Assembly: GCA_018697195.1 (NCBI GenBank)
Contig: CM031871.1
Span: 187,909 to 251,908 of the forward strand
Direction: 5' to 3'
DNA from: Certhia americana
Lineage: Eukaryota > Chordata > Aves > Passeriformes > Certhiidae
DNA: 64,000 bases
Shown here one piece after another: positions 13,858-27,499 of this stretch. The notes beneath the pieces are model-generated. The model did no database searches and had not been told where the DNA came from. It saw nothing but the letters and a program-made list of their open reading frames with translations. The position numbers and the translations under genes were made by a program. Each line of letters begins with the position of its first letter. Position 1 is the first letter of the stretch.

Positions 13858-14022
13858 TTAAAAAGTAAAAAAACAAAACAAAACAAAAAATCAACCCCAA
13901 AAAACCACAAAACCAAAATTAAACAACCTCACCAAAACAAACAAAAAAAAAAACCCATAAAACCCCACCAACCAAGCCAACACACAAAAAAAACACAACA
14001 AAAAACCCCAAACAAAACCCAA
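13858..14022 (+). repeat. A/C-only low-complexity tract
   Basis: About 165 bases are made almost entirely of A and C with only a handful of T and one or two G. There is no clear period; runs like aaaacaaaac and ccaaaaaacc alternate. It may have grown from a degraded A-rich tail or from a strand-asymmetric mutation process. Confidence 0.85.
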
Positions 14023-15859
14023 TTTTCTGAGAGAAATGATTCTTCATTAAGTTAAGGGTATGGGGTATAACTCTTCCACAACTCTTTTATCCATGAGGGG
14101 ACTGTAAAAACTGCTTGGCACATAGAAAGTCTTATTATGGGTATATTTTCAAAGGAACTCACTATCCCCATGTTGAGCTCTGTTGGGAATTCAGCCCTTC
14201 ATTTTGAGCCAAATTTTTGGTCATCTTTTTGGAAAGATGACTGAATCCAACTGTGAATGTTTCCCAGTGTGCCTGTTCATGTGGCAAGTCTAAGTTTATA
14301 GGGCAGATAAACCATAATTGCCATAAAGTTATTTGCAAGCAGTTAAATGTTTAGCTCCAGAAATAATGTAATTGACTGGAAATTAATGAATCTCATGGAG
14401 GCAGGGTTACTTCTTTTTAGCAGTCAGATGGTTTGTTTCACCTTTGTTAAGGTTTGTGCCTGCCACTAAGAATTTTAAGGACTCTGAAAAATGATGTACT
14501 GAAAGCACTGCCTGTGTAATGGTGATCAGATTGAAGTGATATCATAAGAACTCCAGACCAGCCCCTTTAGGACTTGGCTCGTAGATGGTGCAAAACACTA
14601 AAATCATTAGAGCTGCTGCTGCTGAGATCACATAGGTTGTTACCAAAAGCAAGTGTGCTTGTGTATCACTGTGGAGAAGTCCTTTTAGAAACTGTCTTAA
14701 TGAATCATTATTTAATTAGATAGTTCTCTAGAATCCCTCCTTAAGTGGAGATAAATACACAGACACACGTATATATACACACACAGTGTTCTCTCTGACA
14801 TGAAAATGCTCAATATTTAACACTAGCCTGGGGTTTTTTTTAAGATTAATAATTATTTTAAAAATTAATAAAGTGAAGCACTGAAATGTCTTATGGCTGC
14901 TGGACTTGTGTATTTTATTGTGTATGTGACTGAGTGCAGGTACCTGAGCATGGTGGGTAGCCGATTTCTCACTTATTTCAGTCATTTTGGGAGCTGGATG
15001 AGATACATATACCTTGTGATGATCTATTAGATACAGCTGCTGTACTGAAGCTGCTCTGATTTAAACAGATGTTTCTGGTACCCTGGTCTTGGCCGGTGCT
15101 TGGTAGATGGAAAAATGGCGGAGGTGTTTCTAATGGCCTGCCTCATTCCCCCAAAAACATGTAAAGGAAACCAGTAAAAGTTTCTTTTAGGGGTGAATTT
15201 AATTTTTAGGCATAGTAACAACACCTTGCCATCTTTTAATTTCTATCCAGAGATCCTAAATGAGGCTCTCTCAGTCATAAACCTTATGCTGCCTTCCCTA
15301 ATTTTGCTTCCTCCTAGAACGTCAGTCTCTTATTAGTCTGATCAAAATATAAACTGACAATTCATTTCCGTTTAAACAGAGTACTGGACCTAAAAAAAAT
15401 TAGGATACAACCTTCTTTGCCTCTTCAGAGCTTTTCAGTTTGGTTTATTTGTTCATGGCCTGTTTGCATAGCTTCAATTCTTGGTCATGCCTAAGAAAAT
15501 CTGAACCCATAAGGACATATTCTCTGGATTAGACTCATATATAGCCAGGATCTTATTGTTCTATTTCAGTAAAAAAAAATAAAAAAATTAATCTTGAGCA
15601 CCAACACCCAAGAGATTTCTGCTATTGTTAGACAAAGACAGGGGAGAAATATCTTATAAGCATTAGACATTGTCTAATTGGTACCAGAGTTCACATTTTA
15701 AGTTTGAATGGATGCATAATCCTTTGCTTGTATCCAGAAATGTGCTTCCTTGACCTGTTCTATTATGAAGAATGAGGTCTCCCACTGAGAAGTATTGATG
15801 TACAATGGGAAGGAAATATCAAGATTGTTACATTATTATGAGGACTAGAGGCACATTTA

Positions 15860-16080
15860 GAGTTACAGAGTCAGACAAAAATACAGGTTGAATAGGGATT
15901 TTTGTAGGTTGTCTAGTTCAAATTCTATCTCCAAGCAGGACTATCTTAAAAATTAATCAAGCTGTTTTAAAACAATATTCCTATTGTATTGCTATCCAAA
16001 TATCATTGGTACATCACCCCTTTCTGAAATGGAGAACTCCCAATAATTACATTATTCTGTGTACTTAGGGCTTGTTTTCC
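15860..16080 (-). mobile_element. Possible ancient CR1 trace
   Basis: The stretch contains gtctagttcaaattctatct, ccaagcaggactatctt and aatcaagctgttttaaaaca in the order seen in reversed CR1 3' ends, but it is too diverged for a firm call by eye. Confidence 0.35.
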
Positions 16081-18612
16081 CACCCTCTCTTAGTGAAAAG
16101 TGTAGCTGAAATGATGATAAATCAGAACAGCAGTGGCATTCACCATCAGTGTTCTGGTTTGAGGGAGCAGGAGCATGTGGGTGACTGGAAGGGAAAACGT
16201 CTTTGTACAAGGTGACAAGCATGGGAGATTGACCCCTGACCTTGGGTCAAGGGTCATCTTATGATGCTTGTGTCCCCAGTCACCTGTTCTGTTTATGCTG
16301 GATATTGAGTTCTGCATGTTTCAGCTGGTTCCAAGAGTGAAGGGAGGGGAAAAGAAGCACACAGTTTGTTTTCAGACACTGCACTTGCTGCCCCACATTC
16401 CTTCTCCAGACTGTTGTCTGCAGCAGGGACAGAAGAAAGAGCTCTCCTTTGCTTTTTAGTTAGCCAGGGTAGAGTAGCTCCCCAGACTGTGGCTTTTCTT
16501 TTTTTTTTTTTTTTTTTAACTGTTCAAACCTGCTCTGGACTGAAAACCCAGAAGAACACCAGATGCTCCCACCTGTAGCATTGTCCTGTGCAGGAGGGAC
16601 TGGTAAGAGACTGAGCGAGCCCAGCTACACCCCACGACAAGGACTTTCTGAATTTGCCATCACTTCAGAACAGCGAGAGGTTTTACTGTTTAATCTTACT
16701 CATTTTCATGCTTGTGAATACATTGCTTGTTAAATAAATAGGTTTTTTCCACTTTTCTCCGAGGAAATCTTTTCCCAAACCAGCTGGGAGAGGTGCTGCT
16801 TGAATATGCTTTCTGGAGGGACCCCTTTGAGAGTTTCCTCCCAAATTTGCCCTAAACCAGGACAACTCACATCCACCTTGGCTCTGGATTACAATTGGAC
16901 TCTGACACACAGCATTGTTCCACTAAACCTGTAAATAAATCCAACTTAATCCTTGCTAAAGTGCTCTAAGAAAAACAAGGACCTTATAGACTAAATTCTG
17001 CAACAGAGTTATGCATGAAGTATTCATTGATTTTCCAAGGAACCCTGGAATATAGGGCATGTGTATGAAGCCTGTAATAATTTAAAACTATTTATGTTCT
17101 CTCTTCTATTATTTTCAGGGGAAATTCTTTAAATACATCGTGGGCACATTGTGAATTATCATAAAGTACCAAGAGCTGGTTTGCACTATATTTCTGTTTC
17201 ATAATTGCCTCTTTCAGATTAGTGAGAATTCTGTCTTCCATTTATTCTTATGTTGGACACCTTTAAATTGGATGTATGTGAGTGAATCCCCCATTTACCA
17301 GGGGTAAATTAAAAGTTGGTATTTCTGCAGTGCTTGGTATGAATTTAACTCGGCTCATATGAAAGCCTGACGATATCTTTTGCTTGAGTGAAGGCAATGC
17401 TGATCATATTTGGAAATCAAACCTTTAAGAAGCCCTTCTGACTTCTGTTTACTGAAATGGTGGGTTAATCTTTAGTTCAGGTGTAGTCACCCACTTTCTT
17501 TTTTGGGCTTTTGTCAGGTAAAATCACATAGTGTTTTTCTCCCCTAATTTTGGAGATATTCTTTTGGGGGAATGTGTAGAAGGGATGCTGTGTTTTAGGA
17601 CCAGAAATAGCAGCAAATGTAATTATGTTCAGCAGTATGATATCTTTTCATCCCTTTCTCTTTATTGAATGGATATGACCACTTGTTTCTGCAGTTGTCA
17701 GTATTTTTTAAGGAGAAATTGAAAAAAAAAAAAAAACAAACTTCCAAACACGTTCTGTCCTTTAAGTTTTATTCCCTCATGTGCTTATATGTTTTCATGC
17801 ATACTTAGCTGAAAATATCTCTTGAGTAACTAAATACACTCAGAAGTAACTCATTGTCAACAAACCTGTCTTTACCACTTCTTTATTGAAGTAATCCTCT
17901 AAGTGTGCACCTGTGGCTCTTCCTCACTGGAGGTCACAGTTATTCACATTCGTAGCGGTCTTCAGGTTAGCATCTCCATATCCTTGTGATGACAACTGGT
18001 AATCCAAGAATCATGGAACCTTTTCTCATGGAGTCTCTGGGACGCCTTTCCCAGCACGGCAGTTCAATCTCCTTACTGACCATCAGAAAAGATTGTTTTC
18101 CCTTCTAGGGGAAGGTCTTAAAGCTTCCAATCTGATTCGTATCTTTCAGAACCTATTTCCATGAGCATTACCAAAACATCCTATGTAACAAAGGCCCTTA
18201 CTACTGTTTTCCTTGGATATCTGGGAATTTGCATTACTGAAGAGATGTATTTTCTTACGTTTAAGGAAGATTTAGGGAATAATAATGCAGGCTCAGATGT
18301 AAATGAGGTCAAACAGGCAGCCCCATAAAGTTCTAACTGCATAGCGCTTGTGACTTATTACTTCAAACATACAAACTGTAGTATTTGAAACATGGTTTGT
18401 AACAGGCTGATCAGAGGGCAAGGAGAGAGAGACAGCGAAGTCTGAGAAAACATTTAGTGTTTTGTTCAAGAGATTTCACAGTAGCTGCTCCTACTTTACC
18501 AATATGTGTGTGGAGAAGGATCATTTGCGTCTGTTTGGCTGCGGTTTGTGTATCAGTACTCATTCAGTTCTCGGCTGTAGTGGAAGGAGAAGGGCTGCCA
18601 TGTCAGTCCCTT

Positions 18613-19065
18613 TGATGGAGGCTGACTGGAGCAAAGACTAGACAGAGCAAAAGAATAAAGTAGGGATTTATTAAAAGGCTTCAGTGGATATACCCTAAGC
18701 AGTGCAAGAGGCCGGCTGGGCTGACCCCAAAGATGTGCCCAAAAATTATCACAAAATGAATGACCAGTCACGAGATCTCACTCTTTTATATGTTCTGGTC
18801 CATTAGCATATTAGAGTCAATTGTTCAATTATAGCTCCAGGTTATGAAGCTCCATCCTCCTTGTTTTTCTCTCTTCACTTCACCATTGTTTATATTCTTG
18901 GGCCTAAAAGTTGCATTGGTAGTCCTTGGTCCCAAGCTAGAGAAAGAATTGTTTTGTCTCCCTACTCTCTGAAGAGAGCTTAGTAGCGCTTCATATGTAA
19001 CCCAGAACTACACACTAAAACAGCACAGACTCTGAAAAATATAAAAGCTAAAACTTAAGGCATCA
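18613..19065 (-). mobile_element. Solo LTR, copy B (same family as copy A)
   Basis: A 453-bp block begins TGATGGAGG and ends GCATCA, flanked by CCTT on both sides (18609-18612 and 19066-19069). It is homologous to 402-848 over nearly its whole length, with scattered substitutions and small indels. The minus strand carries AATAAA near the 3' end. Orientation is the same as copy A and antisense to CACNA1C. The independent target duplications show two separate insertions, each reduced to a solo LTR by LTR-LTR recombination. Confidence 0.87.
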
Positions 19066-19500
19066 CCTTCTGGGAGCATGCAGGCCATCATGGAGCTCTT
19101 CCCTGTACTCAAGCCTCTGGCTGGACTCCTGATTGCAAGCATTTACTATTTGTAGAGCTAGGAACATGTATTGTATGTTGTTGTTTCCTTTTCTGAGTTC
19201 AAGGGAACTCCTTAGTGTGCTGCTGTGTCTCCATCTGGGACAATGACAGACAAATCCTCTGCTGTGGGTGTGTTCAAAGGCTTTAATACTGGATCAGATA
19301 ACTGCAGAATGACACATTCTTTTTTTAGGTATTCCTTGTACTAAGCACTGGGGGTTATTGCAGGCATTGGGAAATCATTGTTTGAGGGAAGCCAGCAATA
19401 TTTTAAAGCACAAACATGTGCCTGCACCTGTCAGATGGAGTTTCTCAGTTGTTTAAAATATCATGTTAATGTAAAATGCAGATGAACTGGAAATTGCTGC

Positions 19501-19615
19501 TTTTTTCTTTTCTTTTTTTTTTTTTTTTTTCTTCATTGGCAAGGTGCTAATGACATGTTACTTACCTGGAGCTGAATGGAAGATATTTGAATGGACAGCT
19601 GTCAAATGATGGAAT

Positions 19616-19648
<33 letters not shown>
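19501..19648 (+). repeat. Two T-rich tracts
   Basis: A T-rich run with two interrupting C at 19501-19530 and an uninterrupted T30 at 19619-19648, separated by about 90 bp of mixed sequence. No transposon could be tied to either run. Confidence 0.9.
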
Positions 19649-19651
<3 letters not shown>

Positions 19652-20740
19652 CCTGCTCATTCTATATTGCTGTATAATACAAAACTGTCATACATGCATT
19701 CAGATGGACAGAAGAACAGGGTAGTTGCAATTTAGAGCTGAAAAGAAAAATAGTGGTCTGACTGTTGTACTGGGTATCCTTTAAGATATGACAGGAATGC
19801 CTAGAACCTTTTAATTTGTATTTATCTTGGATTTTATTTCTTCACTGTGAACTTTTAATAACTTTGTAGTTTAACCTTGTAGCAGATACTTGGTCTCCTT
19901 TTGCTGTCTTCTAGTTTTCATGTACTTATCTCCCACTCAGCTTGCCATGAAGCACTTTTGTAGTGATTACCTAATGCTGCAGTTTCCCTCCTACTTAGGT
20001 GGAGATACCTACCATTTCTGCAATACTGCTATTCTTGTTCCACACTGGGGCTAAAAGCCCCGAGGATGAGAGATGGTGAGCCTGTGTACTGACTTCAAAA
20101 GTCTGCTTTCTTGTCCTAAATGAGGCTGTATTGTAACTGGAAGTGCCTTTGTTTGGATATGCTGAATTGCAGCCTGCATTTCACAGGGATATGTACAATT
20201 CCGACAGAATGACTAAAAGCCTCTAGCATTAGTCATTTATCAAATCACTTATCACCAATATTCAGCCTACTTATTCCCTAGCAACAGCAAAGGGAATCCC
20301 AAAGAAGGTTCAGTTTGACATAAACATCAGTCTCAGGTGGGCTCCTCTTAATTTTCCCCATCTCCACAGTATTGCATGCAGCAACGTTTCCTCTCCAGAG
20401 GCAGAAAAGGACTGGATGCATCTCATTGTTGATGGCTGACAATATTTGCCACGAGGGCTGGGAAGTTCCTGCCGACCCTCTCCCCTCCTGCTTTCCACAA
20501 GCCTGTTCAGGGGTCAGTGCCTGCTGAGGCAAGGGCAGCAAATTTCAGAATCTAGCTAAAAGTTACTGCCACTTGTACTGTCAGAGTGACTGCACGTCAT
20601 ACAAGACTGAGGAGCAAAACCCTCTGCCCAGCCCTCTGAGAGTGAGAGGTATATCATGATTGCAGTCAGTGAGCTGGAGGGTGCAGGAGTGACTAGGACA
20701 AAAGAAAACATCCTGATCCATAATTTATCACTCTCACTAA

Positions 20741-20914
<174 letters not shown>

Positions 20915-23900
20915 TGAGTACCAACAGTTTGTTTTTCAAGGCACTGTCTACCTGGGGATATTAGCAACTTTTGGGTGCATGAGGGTGGGTGAATGCTTTA
21001 TTACATATGGGTGATGTTAGATATTGCTGTCCATCCTATTCCTCTGACGAACACCATTTTAATGGTTTGCAAGGCAGGGAAATTAAACTGCTCTTTGGGA
21101 ACCAGGGGTGAAAAGAGAAAGCAGTCCAAAGCTGTTGGACAAAGTCAATCGCCTGAATGTGCTGAACTGCAAGAAAATGCAGCTGTTTTTAAATCTGTAT
21201 GAATTTTAAAAAAGAATATCTAGGTAATCCCTTAATTGAAATTAAGAGTTTGATGACAGATAAATTCTGCCATCTCGTGAACTTTTGCTGATGTTTCTCA
21301 TTCTGAAAGATGGAAGAAAAATTTAAGTCACAGGTTTTCCTACTTACAAACAAAAATAAGTTCCTCAGTTCAATTGCACTGCTCAGCTGGTGATTTTTAA
21401 TTTTGACCCTTTTAATCTTTTAACCTTTTTACGGACTAGTTTTACTATTGTTGATGAAATTGCCACTTTGAGCTGCAACCTTCTAAATCTCTTAGTCCTC
21501 TCCATGTTTTTCAATTTTGTCATTTAATTTATTTGAATGAAAGCAAAATAATAATACACCTTCTGCTTTTTCTACCTAAGGGTTAGAGATAAGCAAGGGA
21601 TTGAAATTGTGGTTGTTGGAGAGAAGAGGTGAAGGATAAACTACCTCTGAATACAAAGGGAACAAGTATTTCTTTGCCTGAATAATTTGTCCCATCCTCC
21701 CACCACTCCATTGTTAGAGAGTTTCATCACCCACAAAAACTTGTAGTCTTTTCACCTCTTTACCAAGGAAACCCTCCATCAGCTCCTAGAGAAAATGTCG
21801 AAAGGGACACACACCCGTAGTCATCAACCCCCCCCCCATAATTTCTTCCCCAAACCAATCCGCCTTCCTGACCATTTTTGTGGTGGCCCCAAAATATTTA
21901 ATCAGCGAACTGCTGTGTGCTTCCCAATACCTCCCACTTCCCGTCACCATGGATAAGAGTGGGTGGAAGGAGAATTCCCAGTGAGGGGGAGGTAGAACAG
22001 GCTGAAACCTATTCTTAGTTTCAAGACCTCTCTGCCTCCACATGGGCATAAGGCTTCTCCTTACAGCAACACCTATCATGCTTCTCCTTTTTTCCTACCC
22101 ACAGACAGAGATTCCATAGCATATCAGTACCTGGAAATTGAAAAATCTCCACCCCCTCCCCTGGTATTGATGTCCAATTCCATCATTGGTTCTGCCTTTG
22201 AATGCCCTCAGATATCTCACTTGTTTGGAAATTGCTGCCTAAGTTGAAGAAAGATTGAAGAACAAAACTCCTGTGAATGTGATTATTCCCTTTTCATTTT
22301 TATGAGAAAGAGGCATTTGAAAGAGAGGATGCATTATCTCCTCTTTTTCCATTGGATGTGAGAGCAGGACTCCAGAAATCACAGAGCAGCATTGTATCTA
22401 GTTTAAGTGCAGTCCTTTTCAATTTTCCTACTAGGGCAATTAATCAGCAAGATGATATTCAGGCTGAAATTAATTCCCCTGCCAATGATAGAAGCTGCAG
22501 CTCTCAGCTCTTCTGCTTTTGCCTCCAGCAGCTCTTAGTCACTAGATGAGGAGCAAAAAATGTAACTGGGGAAGGATTACAAGAGTATAATAAACATGGC
22601 CAAGACACCAAAGTCTCTGTTAAATAGTAACAATCTCAAGTGATAGATTCCACTTCAAGGCCAGATGGGTTCCTTTGATGTTTATCTGCTTAAACTCACT
22701 CCTACAGTACCACAGCCTAGGCTGGTGCACTGCTTTTCCTCTCCACAGCCCCTCTGCAAAATCTACTTGGTGATACCATCAGTTCCTCTCCTGCCCTGTC
22801 TTCCTTTCCTAGGGGCTGTCTGAAATCCCTCAGTGACATTATATTTAAACTTCAGTGTATTTGAATGTTTTGCCAAGAAGGAAGCCCCATGGAAAAGGTT
22901 TAAAATAAATTTTGAAGAGAAAGGGGAAGGAGGAAGAAAGCAAGTGCTGATAACAACATGTCCTTGTGGTGCCTTTTTCTGCCTATTGATGGAGCTATTG
23001 GAGAAAGCTGAGGAATTTGAGCACAGCTAGGGCAGAAGGCAGAGAGATTTATTTGGTGTGTGGGGTAAATGATGGTGTGACTGTGGCAATTGCCATTTGT
23101 GTTTGCTCTGCCTTACCAATCATCTTCATTTTCCGTGATGACTGCTCTTGCTACAAAACATAGGCTAGGTGGGAAGCACTTCTTCAAGTACTGTTGCAAG
23201 TTAAAGGAGCAAAAAAAAAAAGACAGGTTTTAGATCTTTCAAATCCAGCTATACTCATTTCACGACATACAACTTCAATAGATAATAGCACATCTAGCTT
23301 CCTTTACCTTAAAATGAACTAGTCAGTAGAATAAGAGAAGAATGGACATGTGTAGGACCAGGTATAAATTTTAGAGGGGAGTCACAGTTCCTGTAAAAAT
23401 ATTTATAACAATGTGCCTGTATACCTGTATATTCCCCTGCCTTCTGAAGATGGGTGCCTTAGTATCCAAAGGGATTTTAGAGTTGGTGATTCTAATAAGG
23501 CCATAGGAATATGCAACAGCAGAAGAGGGAAGCACTGAACGCAGCTGCTATGCTTTCTGGTGAAAGGATGCATTTTTGACTGTAGGCTTGTAGCAGCTAA
23601 TCATTCTTGAAGTGTGGGAGACCTGCTTATTCATCAGCTATGTCTCTTAGAGCTTGAATCTGGCTTCGCTTTAAATAGCCTCTGACCTTGCTATAGCAGC
23701 ATTTTAAATGCTGCTTTGAAGAATGTCTGTGTGAGTGTATCAATCAGAGGCTCTACCAACATTATTAATTAATAGTAGAGACCAGTATACCCTAAGCTGC
23801 TCAATGAGGCCCAACCCTCAAACACTAATGGTTAGGCAAATTGTCTCCCACTTCCTTCATTTTTGCTGTTCCTTTCTAGGAAAAAACTAAAACTTTCAGA

Positions 23901-25652
23901 TATCACAGTGATGTCCCTTAATATTAGAAAATTTCTCTTGAGAGAAGACCAGCTTGAGAATATTGTGATGGAAGAATATCTGTCTTTCCTGGCAGTGCTG
24001 TCATTTGTCTGCCAAGCACAGTCATTCTCCAAGGACCTGTAACTACTGCCAGAAAAAAGGTGTTGTAATTTGAAAGGCAGTATTATAGTCTTACTTGGGA
24101 AGGTAAGCAGTGAAGATATTTAGACAAGATCTGAAGTCAGAGCAGGATGGAAAATGTGGTCACAGTTTATGTCTTTCTGAAGACCTGTAGGGATTTTCTA
24201 GAGGGCAGATCCTAAGATTTTCACACTCATAAATCACAGGTGAACTGTAAAACATTGTGAAAAAAAAACTTTGTGTTTTACACGGAGGATTTTTTTCAGC
24301 TATGTTTTTCTGCTGATTTCTGGCCTAAAAAATACCAGTCCCTCTGTTTTCTTTCTATATTTTGCAGGCCCCTGACAAGTTCTTTTTTTATGCTATAAAA
24401 ATCATGGTGTAATCCCAACAGAGGAAGAGATGAAAAGCAGGTTACAACCTTATCATGCTGCTGTTGGGGTCATCTACAAAAAACACTTTTGATATATCAA
24501 ATGTCAGAAGGAAAATAGAAAAATACAGGAAAAAAAAAAGCCCAATGAAGCTAGCTTCATATTTCACAGATAAATATAAAAACCCCAAACAAAGCATGGA
24601 GCATGTCCATACATGTGTGTGAAAAGCTTGAATTCTGCTCTTGTAGTTCATGTCTGTCAGATGAATTTAGTTAAGGTGTAGTCAGTCACAAGTGAAATTC
24701 AGAAATCAAGATGATGTTAATTGTGCTTCATCAGTGGAAAGTACAATATACAAATGAAAATGGGGCCTGAATTTAGGCTGGCAGAAAGTATTTAGGTGGA
24801 ACGAAGTCCGATGTCTGGTTTTTGGAGGAGGGGGGATTTAATGGTGAGATTTTCAGTGCCCACAAGAGATTAGCTCTGTTGCCTTTTTTGTACTACCCAA
24901 ACTCTGATTTCTCTGTCAGCACAGTGTTCTCTTACCCTATGCTTGAATCATGCTAACTCACCTACTGATATAAAGAGCTGCACCTCACTCCACCATATCT
25001 ACTGAAAACTTTCCCAAAAGATTTTCATCAAAGAGCAGAATTTCCTATATAAATACAGGATAGAAGGGCTCTGGCCTCATCTTTTATATCAGTAGTTTAA
25101 CGTCCATCTGGCTGTTTTAGTCTCAGAAAACAATTAGCTGCAAAAACTAGGAGTATTAGGTGTCTGTACATCATGGATATCTGCCCATACCCTGATTGAG
25201 GGAGGTGCTGAGGACAGAGAAAAATTGACAAGAGGTCTTATAAATTTGAAGAGTGGAGTAGAGATTCAGTTGACCACACTGTGCACTAGACTCCAATACA
25301 AAAGGCAAAGATAGTGAAATATATGAGGGAAATAAGAAGTTGTAATGCATTAGTAAAAAGCAGTATTAGTACAGGGGAGATATTAAGCATGGAGTAAATG
25401 CATTAAAGTGGGATTAGCAGGAGTAATGCAATTCAAGTTTAAATGTTGGTTTTCAAATGAGGAGCAGCAGGAATTACTGCAAATTGTTCCTGAAGTGCAG
25501 AAGCAGATGACTGTGGATACCTCAAAAGAGGACATACAGCACTCCAGTGCTGAAGCACAAAAATAAGGACAACTGGCCTGGAGCTGCACTAGTCTGGGAA
25601 GGCAGGCTCTATCATCAGAGGAGTGAGCTGTCCTACTAGTCATGTTTCTGCT

Positions 25653-26391
25653 TGTCTTAGTTTGGAAAGACAGGGGTGTTTGCTAGGGAACCAAAAATGG
25701 AAGCCTCCCTTGGACTTGTTATAATTCTAAATTAAAGGGGTCTTAGGCAGAGATGTGAGGGTAGGAATAGCAGTTCTTTACTGATGCGTCTAACAAGGTA
25801 AGTTAACAACAATAACTATAATGTTGACAACAAAAAGAGCTAGAGAGGAAAAAAAACCAACAGCAACAACTTAGTTTTCCTTCGGCACCTTCCCCCCTCA
25901 GTACTGTCACAAGCTACCAGAGCAGGCAGCAGTCCCGGGGGATGAGATGTATCCGAGGCTCAGCGGCGGTAGCTGGAGCTGTAGAAATGTCCCAGCTACA
26001 CAGGGGGTGCAGAACACAGCGTGGGGAAACCTCGAACAAAACTGAAGAATCAGCGGGTGCAGGGCAATGGGGCAGGAGCTCACGACAAGGCAGGGAGAGA
26101 ACAGGTTCTGAAATCGCGGGGGATACATGAAGAGACGGTGGTGGGTCACTCCGAGCTGAACTCTAGGTGAGAGCTCTCTGCCATCCTGAGACGAGCAGTC
26201 CTGGCAGTTTTCTCTGAGAGCCGAAAAAACTGCCCAGAGCGAAGTAAAGTCTGGTTGCCACCCTGTCTCTCACTTAGCTGCTTTCCTTTGTTTGTTTCCG
26301 AGCACCTATAAGTACGTAAAAGCACTCAGCAATTAGCTTCTTAGCAACTTTTGGGAAAAAATTCTGTAAGAAAGCAACTTAACCCCTAACA
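25653..26391 (-). repeat. Proviral 3' LTR
   Basis: A 739-bp LTR, the partner of 31793-32529. Differences from the 5' copy include several CpG sites, a longer aaattaaagggg-type segment near 25732, and small length changes in A- and T-rich runs. The upstream flank on the proviral strand is purine-rich (GGGGTGGGAAAAAATTCGGG), a plausible polypurine tract. Confidence 0.95.
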
Positions 26392-26430
26392 TTATCCACC
26401 CCGAATTTTTTCCCACCCCAATATGTTACA
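26392..26430 (-). promoter_or_regulatory. Likely polypurine tract upstream of 3' LTR
   Basis: The minus strand just before the 3' LTR reads TTGGGGTGGGAAAAAATTCG followed by GGGTGGATAA, a purine-rich block in the position where plus-strand DNA synthesis is primed. The exact tract boundary cannot be fixed. Confidence 0.5.
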
Positions 26431-26528
26431 TCAAATTTAAACTTTTAAATTATGTACATACATGCAGTACTTTAATTATATACATATATACATGCTGCTA
26501 CAGATACAGGCACAGGGTTGTGAGTAGC

Positions 26529-27373
26529 TTACTCTAAAACAAGATCTCTTTGAGGTATGCATTGAGTTTTTCTATCCTTTTGCATTACCTACTCCGTGCA
26601 GATTGGCATTTGAGGGAAGACAACTCTACAGATGGGCTTGTCTTTGCTGGAGGCAGAATTAACCCAAACTGTTTTTCTCAGCATACTTCTCACGTGTACT
26701 ACTGGAACTTTATCCCTATTTGTTGTTCTCAAAGCTTTAGACTGGGCAGGGCTTGCTCGGTTAGTGGAACTTTGGGTGTTCACTAACTATGTGGCTTTTG
26801 CTACATTATCTCCCATTTTTTGAAAGTCTACCTACCAAGTGTTTTTAAAGTGGCTTTTAGCAAGCCATTGCACCGTTCAACTTTCCCAGCTGCTGGTGCA
26901 TGGTAAGGAATTTGGTACACCCACTCAATACCATGTTCTTTAGCCCAGGTGTTAATAAGGCTGTTCTTGAAATGAGTCCCATTGTCTGACTCAATCCTCT
27001 CAGGGGTACCATGCCTCCACAGGACCTGCTTTTCCAGGCCCAGGATGATGTTCTGGGCTGTAGCATGAGGCACAGGGTAGGTCTCCAACCATCCAGTGGT
27101 GGCCTCCACCATGGTCAGCACGTAGCGCTTGCCTTGGTGGGTTTGGGGCAGTGTGATGTAATCAATCTGCCAGAACTCCCCATACTTGTACCAGAGGGTC
27201 TTCACCTGCTTGGCCTGTTTGATGGCAGCACATGTCTCACAGTCATGGATAACCTGAGAAATACTGTCTATGGTTAGATCTACTTCTCGGTCTCGTGCTC
27301 ACTTAAAGGTGGCATCCCTACCCTGATGGCTTGAGGCATCATGTGCCCATCAGGCTAGGAACAACTCTTTCTT
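26529..27373 (-). pseudogene. pol: Integrase remnant
   Basis: Integrase joins viral DNA to host DNA. An N-terminal zinc-binding pattern is visible (HDASSH then CETC), broken by TGA at 27350-27352 and 27299-27301. The core follows in an open frame (27205 to about 26828): WQIDYITL (first aspartate), ESDNGTHF (second), and GKVERCNG (glutamate), the D,D-35-E layout. The C-terminal part is in a different frame, after TAG codons near 26828 and at 26787-26789. It ends with the stretch KTVWVNSASSKDKP, a TAG at 26589-26591 and a closing TAA at 26529-26531. The PYHAPAAGK block is typical of avian ERV-L-like integrases. Confidence 0.9.
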
Positions 27374-27499
27374 GTGTTTTCAATTTAAGTCTATTTTTGA
27401 TACTTGTATCTTTGCAGCATGATCTACTTGTTTAGTGTGCTGGTGCTCTTTATTAGCTTGACTCTTGGGGACATGGGCATCTACATAATGAACTTTTAC

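Noticed and set aside
21770..22090. C-rich and purine-rich segment that faintly resembles an LTR (ggtggccccaaaatatttaa)
   Set aside because: No termini, target duplication or second copy could be found in the window.
26392..26528. Possible env gene after pol
   Set aside because: Only about 137 bases lie between the end of integrase and the 3' LTR, and they contain no env-like motif.
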